From assembly GCA_041477875.1 (NCBI GenBank), contig JBGOVA010000200.1, forward strand, positions 1 through 7,918: a stretch of 7,918 bases of DNA, given 5' to 3'. The notes under the pieces were generated by a model. That model searched no databases. It saw only the letters and a program-made list of their open reading frames with translations, and had not been told where the DNA came from. Source of the DNA: SZUA-430 sp041477875 (GTDB taxonomy: Bacteria; Pseudomonadota; Alphaproteobacteria; Micropepsales; Micropepsaceae). The translations under genes were made by a program, and so were the position numbers. Shown piece by piece: positions 1 to 7,286 of this stretch (positions within the stretch are counted from its first letter, which is position 1; each line of letters opens with the position of its first letter).

Positions 1-2811
1 AAGGAAATCCGTTCGAACTCGCTCGACGGCGTCGCCGTCATCACCGCCGAATTCTCCTGGGACGTCGACGTCGACCGCAAATTCGACGAGGTGGTGCGCG
101 AGGTCAACATCCTGCGCCCCAATCTGCCGAGCGGCATCGTGCGCGTGGAGACCGAGAAGGCGTCGACGGCGCTGACCAACATCGTCCAGATGGCGTTCGT
201 CGGCGAGAAGGCGAGCTACCGCGAGCTCGAGGACGCGGCCGAAGACCTGCGCGACATCGTCGACCGCATCCCTGGCGTCAAGGAAGCGAAAGTCTGGGGC
301 GCGCCGAAATCCGAAGTGCGCATCGCCCTCGACATGGGCAAGCTTTCGGCCTGGAGCATTCCCGTCACCGCGGTCGCAAACGCGCTGAAGGCCGAAGGTA
401 TCGACGCGCCGCCGGGCGTCGTCTACGCCGGCGACCGGCGCTTCAACGTCAAGGCGACGGGCGCCTTCGACTCGCTCGACGAGATTCGGGGCACGGTGCT
501 TTTGTCCGTGCAAGGCCGCACGGTGCGTGTCGGCGACGTCGCCGAGGTGTCGTGGGCCTACGACGAACAGCGCCACGTCGCGCGCTGGAACGGCGCGCCT
601 GCCGTCTATCTGACCGCGAACCAAAAACCCGGCGAGAACGTGTTCGACGTCCGCGACCGCATCTACGCGGCGATCGACGAGTTCGAACGGGAGATGCCGC
701 AAGGCATCCGTATCGAGCGCGGCTTCGATCAATCGAAAGACGTTCAGCACCGCCTGTCCGGCTTGTTCCGCGACTTTGCGATAGCGCTTGCTCTTGTGCT
801 GATCACGTTGCTGCCGCTCGGCATCCGCGCGTCGCTCATCGTCATGATCTCGATCCCGCTGTCGCTCGCGATCGGCGTCGCCGTCTTGAAGATGACGGGC
901 TTCACGCTGAATCAGTTGTCGATCGCAGGCTTCGTGCTGTCGCTGGGCCTCCTCGTCGACGACTCGATCGTGGTCACCGAAAACATCTCGCGCCATTTGC
1001 GCCAAGGCATGTCGCGGCGCGAAGCTGCGATTGCCGGCTCGCGGCAGATCGGCGTCGCGGTCGTCGGCTGCACGGCGACCTTGATGCTGGCCTTTACGCC
1101 CTTGCTGTTCTTGCCGGAAGGCGCGGGCGCCTTCATCCGCTCGCTGCCGGCCTCCGTGCTCTACACGGTCGCCGCCTCGCTCTTCGTTTCGCTGTCGATC
1201 ATCCCCTTCTTGTCGAGCCGCCTTCTGTCCGAGCACGGGCACCCGCAAGGCAACTTGCTTCTGCGTGTCGTGATGGCCGGGATCCACGGTTTCTATCGCC
1301 CGCTCTTGCACATCGCACTGAGCGCGCCGCGCCTCACGCTGATCCTCGCGACGATTCTGTTCGGCCTTTCGCTGACGCTGATCTCGCGCCTGGGCTTCAG
1401 CCTGTTTCCGCCCGCCGAAGTTCCCCAAGTCTTGGTCAACATCGAACTGCCCGACGGCGCCGCGATGTCGGAGACCGACAAGGCGCTGCGCCGCGTCGAA
1501 GCCGTCGTCGGCAAGTCGAAATCCGTCGAGTGGTTCATGTCGAACCTCGGCCACGGCAACCCGCAGATCTTCTACAACGTGCGCCCCGAACAGGAGAAGG
1601 CGAACCACGCCTCGATCTTCGTGGGCCTGAAGGAATGGAAACTCCGGGAATCGCCGAAACTCCTCGACGCGTGGCGCGCCGAATTCGCAAAAATCCCAGG
1701 CGCCCAGGTGATCATCGTGGTGTTCGAGAACGGCCCGCCGCTCGAAGCGCCCATCGCGGTGCGCATCAGCGGCAAAGAAATGGCGACGCTGAAAGACTTG
1801 TCCGCGCGCGCCACCGCGATCATCGAATCCGTCCCCGGTGCGCGCGACGTCGTCAACCCGCTTCAGCTCGACCGCACCGATCTCAATCTGGGCCTGAACG
1901 TCGACAAGGCGGCGGCGTTGGGCGTGCCCGCCGGCGCGCTCGATCAGACCGTGCGCATCGCGCTCGCGGGCGACATCGTCGGCCGCTATCGCCAATCGGA
2001 CGGCGACGAGTTCGACATCACGCTGCGCCTGCCGTTCGGAACGCGCCACGAGATGACCGATCTCGACCGCATCTACGTACCGGTCACCCAAGGCCCCGGC
2101 GTGCCGCTCAGCCACATCGCGTCCCCGCGCCTGCAAAGCGAGCCCGCCCGCATCGACCGCTACAAGCGCGAGCGCACCGTGACCATCACCGGCCGCACGG
2201 CGAGCGGCTTTCTCACATCGCGCGTTTCGACTGAAGTGCTGGAACGGCTGAAGACGCTCCCGCTGCCGCCCGGCTATCACATCTCCGCCGGCGGTCAGGC
2301 CGAAGCCCAGGCGCGCAGTTTCGGCGGCCTCGGCAGCGCGCTGCTGCTCGCGCTCTTCGGCATCATGGCCGTGCTGATCCTCGAGTTCCGCTCGTTCAAG
2401 ACGTCCGGCGTCGTTGCCGGCGTCATCCCGCTCGGCATCATCGGCGGGTTGGTCGGCCTGTGGGTCTCGGGCTATCCGCTGGCCTTCACCGCCATCATCG
2501 GTTTCATCGCCTTGATCGGCATCGAGATCAAAAACTCGATCCTCCTCGTCGACTTCACCCAGCAGCTGCGCGCCGAAGGCGTGCCCCTGCGCGAGGCGAT
2601 CGAGCGGGCAGGCGAGATCCGCTTCCTCCCCGTCCTCCTGACCAGCGCCACCGCCGTCGGCGGTCTGATGCCCCTGGCGCTTGAGGCGTCGGGCCTCTAT
2701 TCCCCCCTGGCGATTGTGATCATCGGCGGGCTGATTTCCTCCACCATCCTGTCCCGCCTTGTGACCCCGGTCATGTACCTGTTGCTGGCGCCAAAAGACG
2801 ACGAATCCTGA
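1..2811 (+). CDS. RND-family efflux permease, AcrB-like (5'-truncated)
   Basis: Inner-membrane, proton-driven RND permease (AcrB/ACR_tran type), which normally works with a periplasmic adaptor and an outer-membrane channel. The reading frame is open from base 1, so the gene begins upstream; 936 codons are visible, and by comparison with AcrB-type pumps (a little over 1000 residues) roughly 70-90 residues including TM1 are missing. The GTG at 91 lies inside a conserved periplasmic segment and is not the start. Hydrophobic segments fit TM2-TM6 (about 769-1212), TM7 (1324-1410) and TM8-TM12 (2332-2790), with the second large periplasmic domain between TM7 and TM8. The proton-relay residues are present: the TM4 Asp pair in LLVDDSIVV (958-963) and the TM10 Lys in IEIKNSILLVDF (2530-2532). 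The C-terminus stops shortly after TM12. The substrate cannot be told. No adaptor or outer-membrane channel gene lies downstream; they may be upstream. Family call is firm; multidrug export is inferred. Confidence 0.95.
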   Translation, partial: KEIRSNSLDGVAVITAEFSWDVDVDRKFDEVVREVNILRPNLPSGIVRVETEKASTALTNIVQMAFVGEKASYRELEDAAEDLRDIVDRIPGVKEAKVWGAPKSEVRIALDMGKLSAWSIPVTAVANALKAEGIDAPPGVVYAGDRRFNVKATGAFDSLDEIRGTVLLSVQGRTVRVGDVAEVSWAYDEQRHVARWNGAPAVYLTANQKPGENVFDVRDRIYAAIDEFEREMPQGIRIERGFDQSKDVQHRLSGLFRDFAIALALVLITLLPLGIRASLIVMISIPLSLAIGVAVLKMTGFTLNQLSIAGFVLSLGLLVDDSIVVTENISRHLRQGMSRREAAIAGSRQIGVAVVGCTATLMLAFTPLLFLPEGAGAFIRSLPASVLYTVAASLFVSLSIIPFLSSRLLSEHGHPQGNLLLRVVMAGIHGFYRPLLHIALSAPRLTLILATILFGLSLTLISRLGFSLFPPAEVPQVLVNIELPDGAAMSETDKALRRVEAVVGKSKSVEWFMSNLGHGNPQIFYNVRPEQEKANHASIFVGLKEWKLRESPKLLDAWRAEFAKIPGAQVIIVVFENGPPLEAPIAVRISGKEMATLKDLSARATAIIESVPGARDVVNPLQLDRTDLNLGLNVDKAAALGVPAGALDQTVRIALAGDIVGRYRQSDGDEFDITLRLPFGTRHEMTDLDRIYVPVTQGPGVPLSHIASPRLQSEPARIDRYKRERTVTITGRTASGFLTSRVSTEVLERLKTLPLPPGYHISAGGQAEAQARSFGGLGSALLLALFGIMAVLILEFRSFKTSGVVAGVIPLGIIGGLVGLWVSGYPLAFTAIIGFIALIGIEIKNSILLVDFTQQLRAEGVPLREAIERAGEIRFLPVLLTSATAVGGLMPLALEASGLYSPLAIVIIGGLISSTILSRLVTPVMYLLLAPKDDES

Positions 2812-2964
2812 CAAACTTGCACTTGCAAGCATGATCGGCGGGATGAAACGCGCCAACCGTCTACCTGCAGTCGCAAGTCGGCTGACTTTGCTCTCCGTCG
2901 GTGCTTCCGTCCGCCCGCACCCCATGAGTATGATGCTCACCCTGAGTCGGGGGAGGGAAAGTCG

Positions 2965-3576
2965 ATGAGAGTCTCACGCGTAGTTCTGTTGGTCGCAGCC
3001 TCGGCGCTGATTGCAGGCCCGGCCGTGGCAGCCAAGAAAAAGCCCGCCGCGCCGCCCTGCATCAAGGACAAGGTCCTGACCGCGTTCCAGATGCGCATGC
3101 TGCAGACGGAACTCGTCGTCGGCGCGCTCTCGTGCAAGATGACGCCGCGCTACAACGACTTCGTCAACGCGTACAAGCCCGAGCTGATGTCGGCCCATCG
3201 CACGCTGATGAAGCAATTCGGGCGCGAATCCAAGCTCGAGGACTACAAGTCGAAAACGGCGAACGAAGCCTCGCAGCGCAGCCTCGCCAACATCACCGAA
3301 TTCTGTCTCTACACCTCCGCCCTCTACGACAAGCTCTTAGGGCCGGAACGCCTGCAGCTTGCGGCATTCGTGGCGACGGAGCCCGTCGCCAATCACCACG
3401 GTCAAAATGCCTGCAGCACGCCGGCCCTCGTGACCGCCGCCGCCAGCGGCAAGGTGGTCCCGATGCCGCGCGCCAAGCCCGAGACTGAGGCCGCAGCGGT
3501 CGCAATTCCGCAACCCAAGCCGGAAGCCAGCGCCGAAACCATTCCCGCGGCAGCGAGCGTTCCCGCTCAGCAATAG
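2965..3576 (+). CDS. Small secreted protein with four cysteines, function unknown
   Basis: A 203-residue protein I cannot assign to a named function; it resembles conserved hypothetical secreted proteins of alphaproteobacteria. Residues 1-22 form a clear Sec signal peptide (basic MRVSR start, hydrophobic core, AVA cleavage site) followed by AKKK, so it should be exported to the periplasm. The mature core, about residues 32-150, is largely helical in character and holds four cysteines (C32, C57, C114, C150), which could form two disulfides in the periplasm. Residues from about 164 onward are a Pro/Ala/Glu-rich, probably disordered tail. The start is supported by a purine-rich Shine-Dalgarno (GGGGGAGGG, 2949-2957) 7 bases before the ATG and by the signal peptide beginning there. 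A TATGAT at 2929-2934 could be a -10 element, but no good -35 accompanies it. The gene is 153 bases after the RND gene, with no obvious terminator between, and it ends at a strong terminator. Confidence 0.85.
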   Translation: MRVSRVVLLVAASALIAGPAVAAKKKPAAPPCIKDKVLTAFQMRMLQTELVVGALSCKMTPRYNDFVNAYKPELMSAHRTLMKQFGRESKLEDYKSKTANEASQRSLANITEFCLYTSALYDKLLGPERLQLAAFVATEPVANHHGQNACSTPALVTAAASGKVVPMPRAKPETEAAAVAIPQPKPEASAETIPAAASVPAQQ

Positions 3577-3596
3577 CGCTGTCACAAGCACAAAGA

Positions 3597-3628
3597 AAAA
3601 GGGCGAGCCTCGCGGGGCTCGCCCTTTT
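3597..3628. terminator. Bidirectional intrinsic terminator between convergent genes
   Basis: A perfect 9-bp GC stem (3601-3609 with 3616-3624) has a 6-base loop. It is flanked by an A-run before it and TTTTCTTTT after it, so the stem extends through A-T pairs and both strands see a T-rich tail. It lies 20 bases after the plus-strand secreted-protein gene and 19 bases past the stop of the minus-strand OmpA gene, so it can end both transcripts. Confidence 0.9.
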
Positions 3629-3646
3629 CTTTTGCGCACTCTTTGC

Positions 3647-4687
3647 TCAGTCGATGTCGATCGTGGCGCGGCGGTTGCGCGCCTCCATTTCATGGTCGCC
3701 GGTCTGCACCAGCAGCACGGTCTCGCCCTTGCCGGTCGCGGTGATGGCTTTTGCGGCGATGCCTTGACCCACCAGCGCCTTCTTGACCGTCCCCGCGCGC
3801 CGCTCGGAGAGGCGCTGGTTGTAGGCGTTGGACCCGACCGTATCGGTGTATCCGGTGACGAGGATCGCAACGAAGCCGCCGCGGATCGCGGTCGCGGCTG
3901 CCTCTTCGACGACCCCTTGCGCCTTGGCGTTGAGGTTGGCTTTGTTGAAGCCGAAATAGACGACGAACTGCTTGGGCTCGTTGGGCGGTGGCGGCGGTTG
4001 AACGGGCGGCGTCTCCATCGCCATCACCGGCTCGGCATCCGCCTGCAGGTCGAAGCGCAGACCGACGGTCACCGTGTGGTTCTCGTTCTCGAACTGGACC
4101 GACGCCGGTCCGAAGACTTGGAACTCTGGATCCGCGGTGGTCATGTAGCGGTACGTCAGGATGAAATCGAGCCGATCGGTCAACTGATGCGTGATCTGGA
4201 ACAGCGCCTGGCCGGCGAGCACATAGTCTTCGTCGTGAAAGAACGGCGAGTCGGCCTCGACGAAATCGCCGCCGAAGCCCAATCCGACCGAAATAGCCGT
4301 GCGCGGCGTGATGTCGATGTCGTGGACCAGGTTGACCATCTGCGTGAACTGCGAGATGTCGCCGAAATTGCCGGGAATGCACGGGCCGCCGAAGCTGATG
4401 CAATCGACGTCGTTCTCGCGCCACCCCGCTTCGAGCTCGAGCCGCCAATTGTTCTCCCAGCGGTATCCGACCTCGGCGAACAACGCCCAGCCGGAATCGA
4501 ATTCCGCTTCGAACGTCGTCGCGCCGCCGAAGCCCGTGTTGAATTCGACGTCCGCATTGTCGATCCAATTGGCGCCGCCTTCGACGCCGACATACCAACC
4601 CGTCGGACGATGACCGGCCTCGGCATTCTGCGCGAGCGCATAGACCGACAGGCCCAGCGCGGACGCGAGCAACGCGTTCTTCAACAT
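3647..4687 (-). CDS. OmpA-family outer-membrane protein, divergent array member
   Basis: A 346-residue OmpA-family protein. Residues 1-24 are a signal peptide (cleavage after AEA). Residues about 29-214 look like an OmpA-type beta-barrel, with alternating strands ending in aromatic residues and the YRYM and DPEF motifs shared by the array. Residues 215-238 are a Pro-rich linker with five consecutive prolines, and 239-343 are a periplasmic OmpA domain. D282 (TGYTDTVGS) and R297 (LSERR) match the Asp/Arg pair that binds diaminopimelate in E. coli OmpA, with the same 15-residue spacing. The protein should sit in the outer membrane and anchor it to peptidoglycan. It differs from its neighbours: it keeps the OmpA-like SERR where they have SMRR or SIRR, it lacks their VKEPQNRR ending (EARNRR instead), and it has two close cysteines (C96, C103) in a likely surface loop. 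The ATG is preceded by GGGAGAG (4693-4699). Family call is firm; any porin or adhesin role is unproven. Confidence 0.95.
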   Translation of the reverse strand: MLKNALLASALGLSVYALAQNAEAGHRPTGWYVGVEGGANWIDNADVEFNTGFGGATTFEAEFDSGWALFAEVGYRWENNWRLELEAGWRENDVDCISFGGPCIPGNFGDISQFTQMVNLVHDIDITPRTAISVGLGFGGDFVEADSPFFHDEDYVLAGQALFQITHQLTDRLDFILTYRYMTTADPEFQVFGPASVQFENENHTVTVGLRFDLQADAEPVMAMETPPVQPPPPPNEPKQFVVYFGFNKANLNAKAQGVVEEAAATAIRGGFVAILVTGYTDTVGSNAYNQRLSERRAGTVKKALVGQGIAAKAITATGKGETVLLVQTGDHEMEARNRRATIDID

Positions 4688-4762
4688 GGAACTCTCCCAC
4701 TCACCCCGGAAGCCGCGTCGGACGGAGTTGATCTCCTTGTTCCGCGGGCCTGCTCTGTCCCC

Positions 4763-4791
4763 GAATCACCAAATGAAGGTGCACGGGTCAA
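4763..4791 (-). promoter_or_regulatory. Candidate sigma-70-type promoter for the OmpA gene at 3647
   Basis: Read on the minus strand, TTGACC (4786-4791) is followed by a 17-base spacer and TGATTC (4763-4768). The -35 is good and the -10 weak. It would give a leader of roughly 70 bases before the ATG at 4687. It lies just downstream of the terminator of the preceding array gene, where a promoter is needed. Assigned by eye only. Confidence 0.35.
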
Positions 4792-4835
4792 ACAAAAGCG
4801 CAGTATTCCCTTAACTTTGGTGGCGAGTGTGCCAT

Positions 4836-4867
4836 TAAAGCAAAGAGCGGCCCAAATAAGGCCGCCC
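4836..4867 (-). terminator. Intrinsic terminator of the OmpA gene at 4922
   Basis: On the minus strand an 8-bp stem with one G-T wobble (arms 4860-4867 and 4845-4852) encloses the loop TTATTTG and is followed by a T-rich tail, TTTGCTTT (about 4837-4844). It sits 54 bases beyond the stop at 4922 and separates this gene from the next array member. Confidence 0.8.
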
Positions 4868-4921
4868 TCAGGTTGCAGATGTACTTACCGACGGTTGAGG
4901 CGATAGTTAAGATCGCCAAGC

Positions 4922-5971
4922 CTAGTTCAAATCGATCGTCGCGCGCCGGTTCTGAGGCTCCTTGACCCCGTCGGCCGTCTGCACGAGGAGTTCGGTCTCG
5001 CCCTTGCCCGTGGAGGTGATGGCCGACGTCGGTACGCCCTGGCGCACCATTTCGCCCTTCACCGCGTTCGAGCGGCGCATCGAAAGTTGCTGGTTGTATT
5101 GCGGGGAGCCGACCGTGTCCGTATGGCCGGTGATCAGCACGGATGCCGATCCCGTATCCTTGGCGGCGACCACCGCCTCGGAGATCACGCGCAGCGCTTC
5201 CGACGTCAGATTGTATTTGTTGAAGCCGAAGAAGACGATGAACTGACGCGGCGCGGCGCTCATCGGCGCGGGCGGGGGCGGCGGCGGGGCGGCTTCGACG
5301 TATGCCTGCCGGCCTTCGAACGCGTAGCGGATGCCGATCGTCACGGCGTGTTTGACGAGGTCGTCACCGTTGGTAAGAACAAAAGGGACGCTCGGGGTGA
5401 AATTGAACTCCGGATCCATGACGCGCATGTATCTGTAGTTCACGAACAGGGCCGTCTGGCGGCCGATCGCGTAGTTGATGCCGGCAATACCCTGGTACGC
5501 GAAGTTCCAATCGTCGTCCTCAAAGCTGAACGGTCCAAGCGACGCGTCGGCATTGGCGAAGTCGCCGCCGGCGCCCACGCCTAGCGAGATGGACAGATCG
5601 TCGGTCAAGGCCAAATCGTAGAGGGCGTTGATCATAAAGGTCGCCTCCCACGTGTCCGCGCTGACCGACGTGATGGGAATGCCCGTGATCGAGTAGGCGT
5701 CGAGTTCGTTGTGGCGATAGCCGGCCTCGAATTCGACGCGCCAACTATCCCAGGCGTGGCCGACGGAGGCCAACACGGTCCATCCCGTATCGAAGCTCGC
5801 CTGCGCCGGGACCGTGGTGAAGATGTGGTGGTTCCAATCCTCGATCCAGTTGGCGCCGCCTTCCAAGCTCACGTACCAGCCGTTGATCTGGGCCGCATTT
5901 GCTGCCCCGCCGGACGCCACGCCGCACGCAACCGCGAACGCCGTGCCAAGCAATGCCGATCTCAACGTCAT
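4922..5971 (-). CDS. OmpA-family outer-membrane protein, array member
   Basis: A 349-residue OmpA-family protein. The frame stays open to 6079, but the ATG at 5969-5971 is chosen because a complete signal peptide starts there (MTLRSALLG, cleavage near ANA at residue 26) and AAAGGGG (5981-5987) sits 9 bases upstream; the 36 extra residues show no signal and no conservation. Residues about 29-218 form the predicted barrel (GWYVSLEGGANW start, then FAYQG, NYRYMRV and DPEF motifs). Residues 219-241 are a linker with six consecutive prolines, and 242-346 are the peptidoglycan-binding OmpA domain with D285 (TGHTDTVGS) and R300 (LSMRR). It ends KEPQNRRATIDLN, nearly identical to the partial gene at 7484. 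It should link outer membrane and peptidoglycan. It has its own terminator at 4836-4867 and lies downstream of the terminator at 6132-6153, so it is probably transcribed alone. Confidence 0.94.
   Translation of the reverse strand: MTLRSALLGTAFAVACGVASGGAANAAQINGWYVSLEGGANWIEDWNHHIFTTVPAQASFDTGWTVLASVGHAWDSWRVEFEAGYRHNELDAYSITGIPITSVSADTWEATFMINALYDLALTDDLSISLGVGAGGDFANADASLGPFSFEDDDWNFAYQGIAGINYAIGRQTALFVNYRYMRVMDPEFNFTPSVPFVLTNGDDLVKHAVTIGIRYAFEGRQAYVEAAPPPPPPAPMSAAPRQFIVFFGFNKYNLTSEALRVISEAVVAAKDTGSASVLITGHTDTVGSPQYNQQLSMRRSNAVKGEMVRQGVPTSAITSTGKGETELLVQTADGVKEPQNRRATIDLN
4923..4945 (-). repeat. 23-base identity shared by two OmpA gene 3' ends (copy 1)
   Basis: Bases 4923-4945 are identical to 7485-7507. 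Both encode the last residues RATIDLN and most of the stop codon of an OmpA paralog (TAG here, TAA in the other copy). The match is partly forced by protein conservation, but identical codon choice over the whole stretch suggests a recent common origin or gene conversion. Confidence 0.85.
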
Positions 5972-6131
5972 AGGAAAACACCCCTTTCTGTTTTTTTGCC
6001 GACCAAAAACGCGAGGGACTTGGGTCGGCCCCAGTTCGAATCCGTGGGTGCACGCGTTAAGGAATGAAGTCAAACACAAGGATTCGTACGCATCGAAAGC
6101 CGCAGAATTCCTAACAAATCGTAAACGAAAC
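5972..6131 (-). promoter_or_regulatory. Upstream region of the OmpA gene at 4922
   Basis: This stretch must carry the promoter of the gene starting at 5971, because a terminator closes the preceding unit at 6132-6153. On the minus strand a GTTTGACT (6068-6075) resembles a -35, but I find no convincing -10 at 16-18 bases. It shares short blocks with the promoter region of the gene at 3647: GTTTGAC, CTTCATT and the palindrome-containing GTGCACC. A run of seven A (5991-5997) lies just before the Shine-Dalgarno. No gene is visible here. Confidence 0.4.
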
Positions 6132-6153
6132 GGGGCGGGTCATCGCCCGCCCC
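6132..6153 (-). terminator. Intrinsic terminator of the OmpA gene at 6216
   Basis: A perfect 8-bp GC stem (6132-6139 with 6146-6153) has a 6-base loop. On the minus strand it is followed by GTTTCGTTTAC, a T-rich tail. It lies 63 bases past the stop at 6216. Confidence 0.75.
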
Positions 6154-6215
6154 TCGACTTTTGGTTGTTGTATTTCAACGTGATTCGCGCCGAATCACGC
6201 GTGAATCGCTGACTT

Positions 6216-7286
6216 CTATTGGAGATTTATCGTGGCGCGCCGGTTCTGCGGCTCCTTCACGCGATCGCCGGTTTGCACCAGAAGCTCGCTCTCGCCTTTG
6301 CCCGTCGCGGAGATCTTGTCGCCCGCGATTCCCAAACCTTCGAGTGCGGCGCGCACCGCGTTGGCGCGGCGCATCGACAGCGCCTGGTTGTAGCTGCCGG
6401 AGCCCATGCTGTCCGTGTGGCCGATGATGACGATCGATGCCGAGCCCCATTCCTTGGCGGCAAATGCCGCGTCTTCGACCACGCGCTGCGCTTCGGGCGT
6501 GAGTTCGGATTTGTCGAAGCCGAAAAAGACGATGAACTCCTTCGGCGCCGTTGGCGGCGGAGGCGGCGGCGGCGGAGGGGCGGGTGCCGGAAGCGGCGCG
6601 GCCTCGCCATGGAGCGCGAACCGCAGGCCGAGCGTGACGGCCTGTTTCTCGAGCTCGCGATGGAAGCCGACGTTCTGCGTCCAGCCGGGAGAACCGGCGT
6701 AGTCGACGCTGAACTCGGGCGCGGCGACCCGCATATAGCGATAGTTCAAGAACAGCTGTGCGCGCTCGCCGAGCGCGTAGTTCAGGCCGAGCAGCCCCTG
6801 ATAGGCAAAGGCCCAATCTTCGTCGTCGAAATCGGTGGAGCCCAGATCGAAATGGGCGTGGTCCGCGCCGACGCCGGCGCCGACCGATGCGGTCAGACGC
6901 TCGGACAAATGGAAGTCGTAAAGAATATTCGCCATCAACGTGAACTCGCCGAGCTCGCCCGTCGGCGTCAGCGTCGATCCGCCCGTCGTGATTTGTCGAC
7001 CGATGTCGTTGTGGCGGTAGCCCGCTTCCAGTTCGCCGCGCCATCCGCCGTCGAACGCATAGCCGACCGAGCCGAAGACGGACCAGCCCGTGTCGAATTG
7101 CGCGTGAAGCTCGGAGCGCGAGGTGTAACCGGTCGTGTAGACGAATTGTTCGAAGAAGCGCTCGTTGCCGACCCAGCTGGCGCCGCCTTCGAGCGCGAAG
7201 TAGGTGCCGCGAAGTTCGCTCGCCCGGGCGGCGTTGCCGATCGCGGCAAGCGCGACGCCGGCGAGCAACGCTGTCTTGAGTTTCAT
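6216..7286 (-). CDS. OmpA-family outer-membrane protein, array member with long polyproline linker
   Basis: A 356-residue OmpA-family protein. An ATG at 7316 is in frame, but the ATG at 7284-7286 is preferred: it has a strong GGAGGGG Shine-Dalgarno (7290-7296) and opens a standard signal peptide (MKLKTALLAG, cleavage near ARA at residue 22). Residues about 27-225 are the predicted barrel; one early loop (about residues 42-62, FFEQFVYTTGYTSRSELHA) is longer than in the paralogs. The acidic DFDDEDW and the FAYQG and NYRYMRV motifs are shared with the gene at 4922. Residues 226-248 are a linker with nine consecutive prolines, and 249-353 the OmpA domain with D292 (IGHTDSMGS) and R307 (LSMRR), the expected peptidoglycan contacts. 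It ends NRRATINLQ where two paralogs end NRRATIDLN. Its terminator is at 6132-6153. Outer-membrane location and peptidoglycan binding follow from the family; any specific role is unknown. Confidence 0.95.
   Translation of the reverse strand: MKLKTALLAGVALAAIGNAARASELRGTYFALEGGASWVGNERFFEQFVYTTGYTSRSELHAQFDTGWSVFGSVGYAFDGGWRGELEAGYRHNDIGRQITTGGSTLTPTGELGEFTLMANILYDFHLSERLTASVGAGVGADHAHFDLGSTDFDDEDWAFAYQGLLGLNYALGERAQLFLNYRYMRVAAPEFSVDYAGSPGWTQNVGFHRELEKQAVTLGLRFALHGEAAPLPAPAPPPPPPPPPTAPKEFIVFFGFDKSELTPEAQRVVEDAAFAAKEWGSASIVIIGHTDSMGSGSYNQALSMRRANAVRAALEGLGIAGDKISATGKGESELLVQTGDRVKEPQNRRATINLQ
6552..6578 (-). repeat. Nine-codon proline run in the OmpA linker
   Basis: Nine consecutive CCN codons (mostly CCG) encode P237-P245 between barrel and OmpA domain of the gene at 6216. 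On the plus strand it reads as a GGC-type trinucleotide tract. The corresponding runs in the paralogs are five (3983-3997), six, and five in the partial gene, so linker length varies between copies. Polyproline runs of this length are known to slow ribosomes and need EF-P. Confidence 0.9.

Noticed and set aside
91..93. GTG as the start of the RND permease
   Set aside because: The frame is open from base 1, and the preceding 30 residues (IRSNSLDGVAVITAEF region) match the conserved AcrB-type periplasmic domain, so the gene starts before the window.
552..2234. Second plus-strand frame of 560 codons inside the RND gene
   Set aside because: Arg/Pro/Ala-rich out-of-frame translation without any domain; a by-product of high GC in the RND coding sequence.
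2816..2829. Palindrome CTTGCA-CT-TGCAAG just after the RND stop as a terminator
   Set aside because: The loop would be only two bases, the stem is not GC-rich and no T-run follows.
3632..4906. Long plus-strand open frame opposite the OmpA gene at 3647
   Set aside because: It is antisense to a clear OmpA gene. Its translation is Arg/Asp/Val-rich with no recognisable domain, as expected from GC-rich codon mirroring.
6034..6043. GTTCGAATCC on the plus strand, like a tRNA T-loop or an attachment site
   Set aside because: The flanks do not form a 5-bp T-stem and no anticodon or acceptor arm can be built around it, and no integrase or second copy is present.
5972..6079. 36-residue N-terminal extension of the OmpA gene at 4922
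   Set aside because: It would bury the signal peptide behind a polar segment; the internal ATG at 5971 has a ribosome site and matches paralog architecture.
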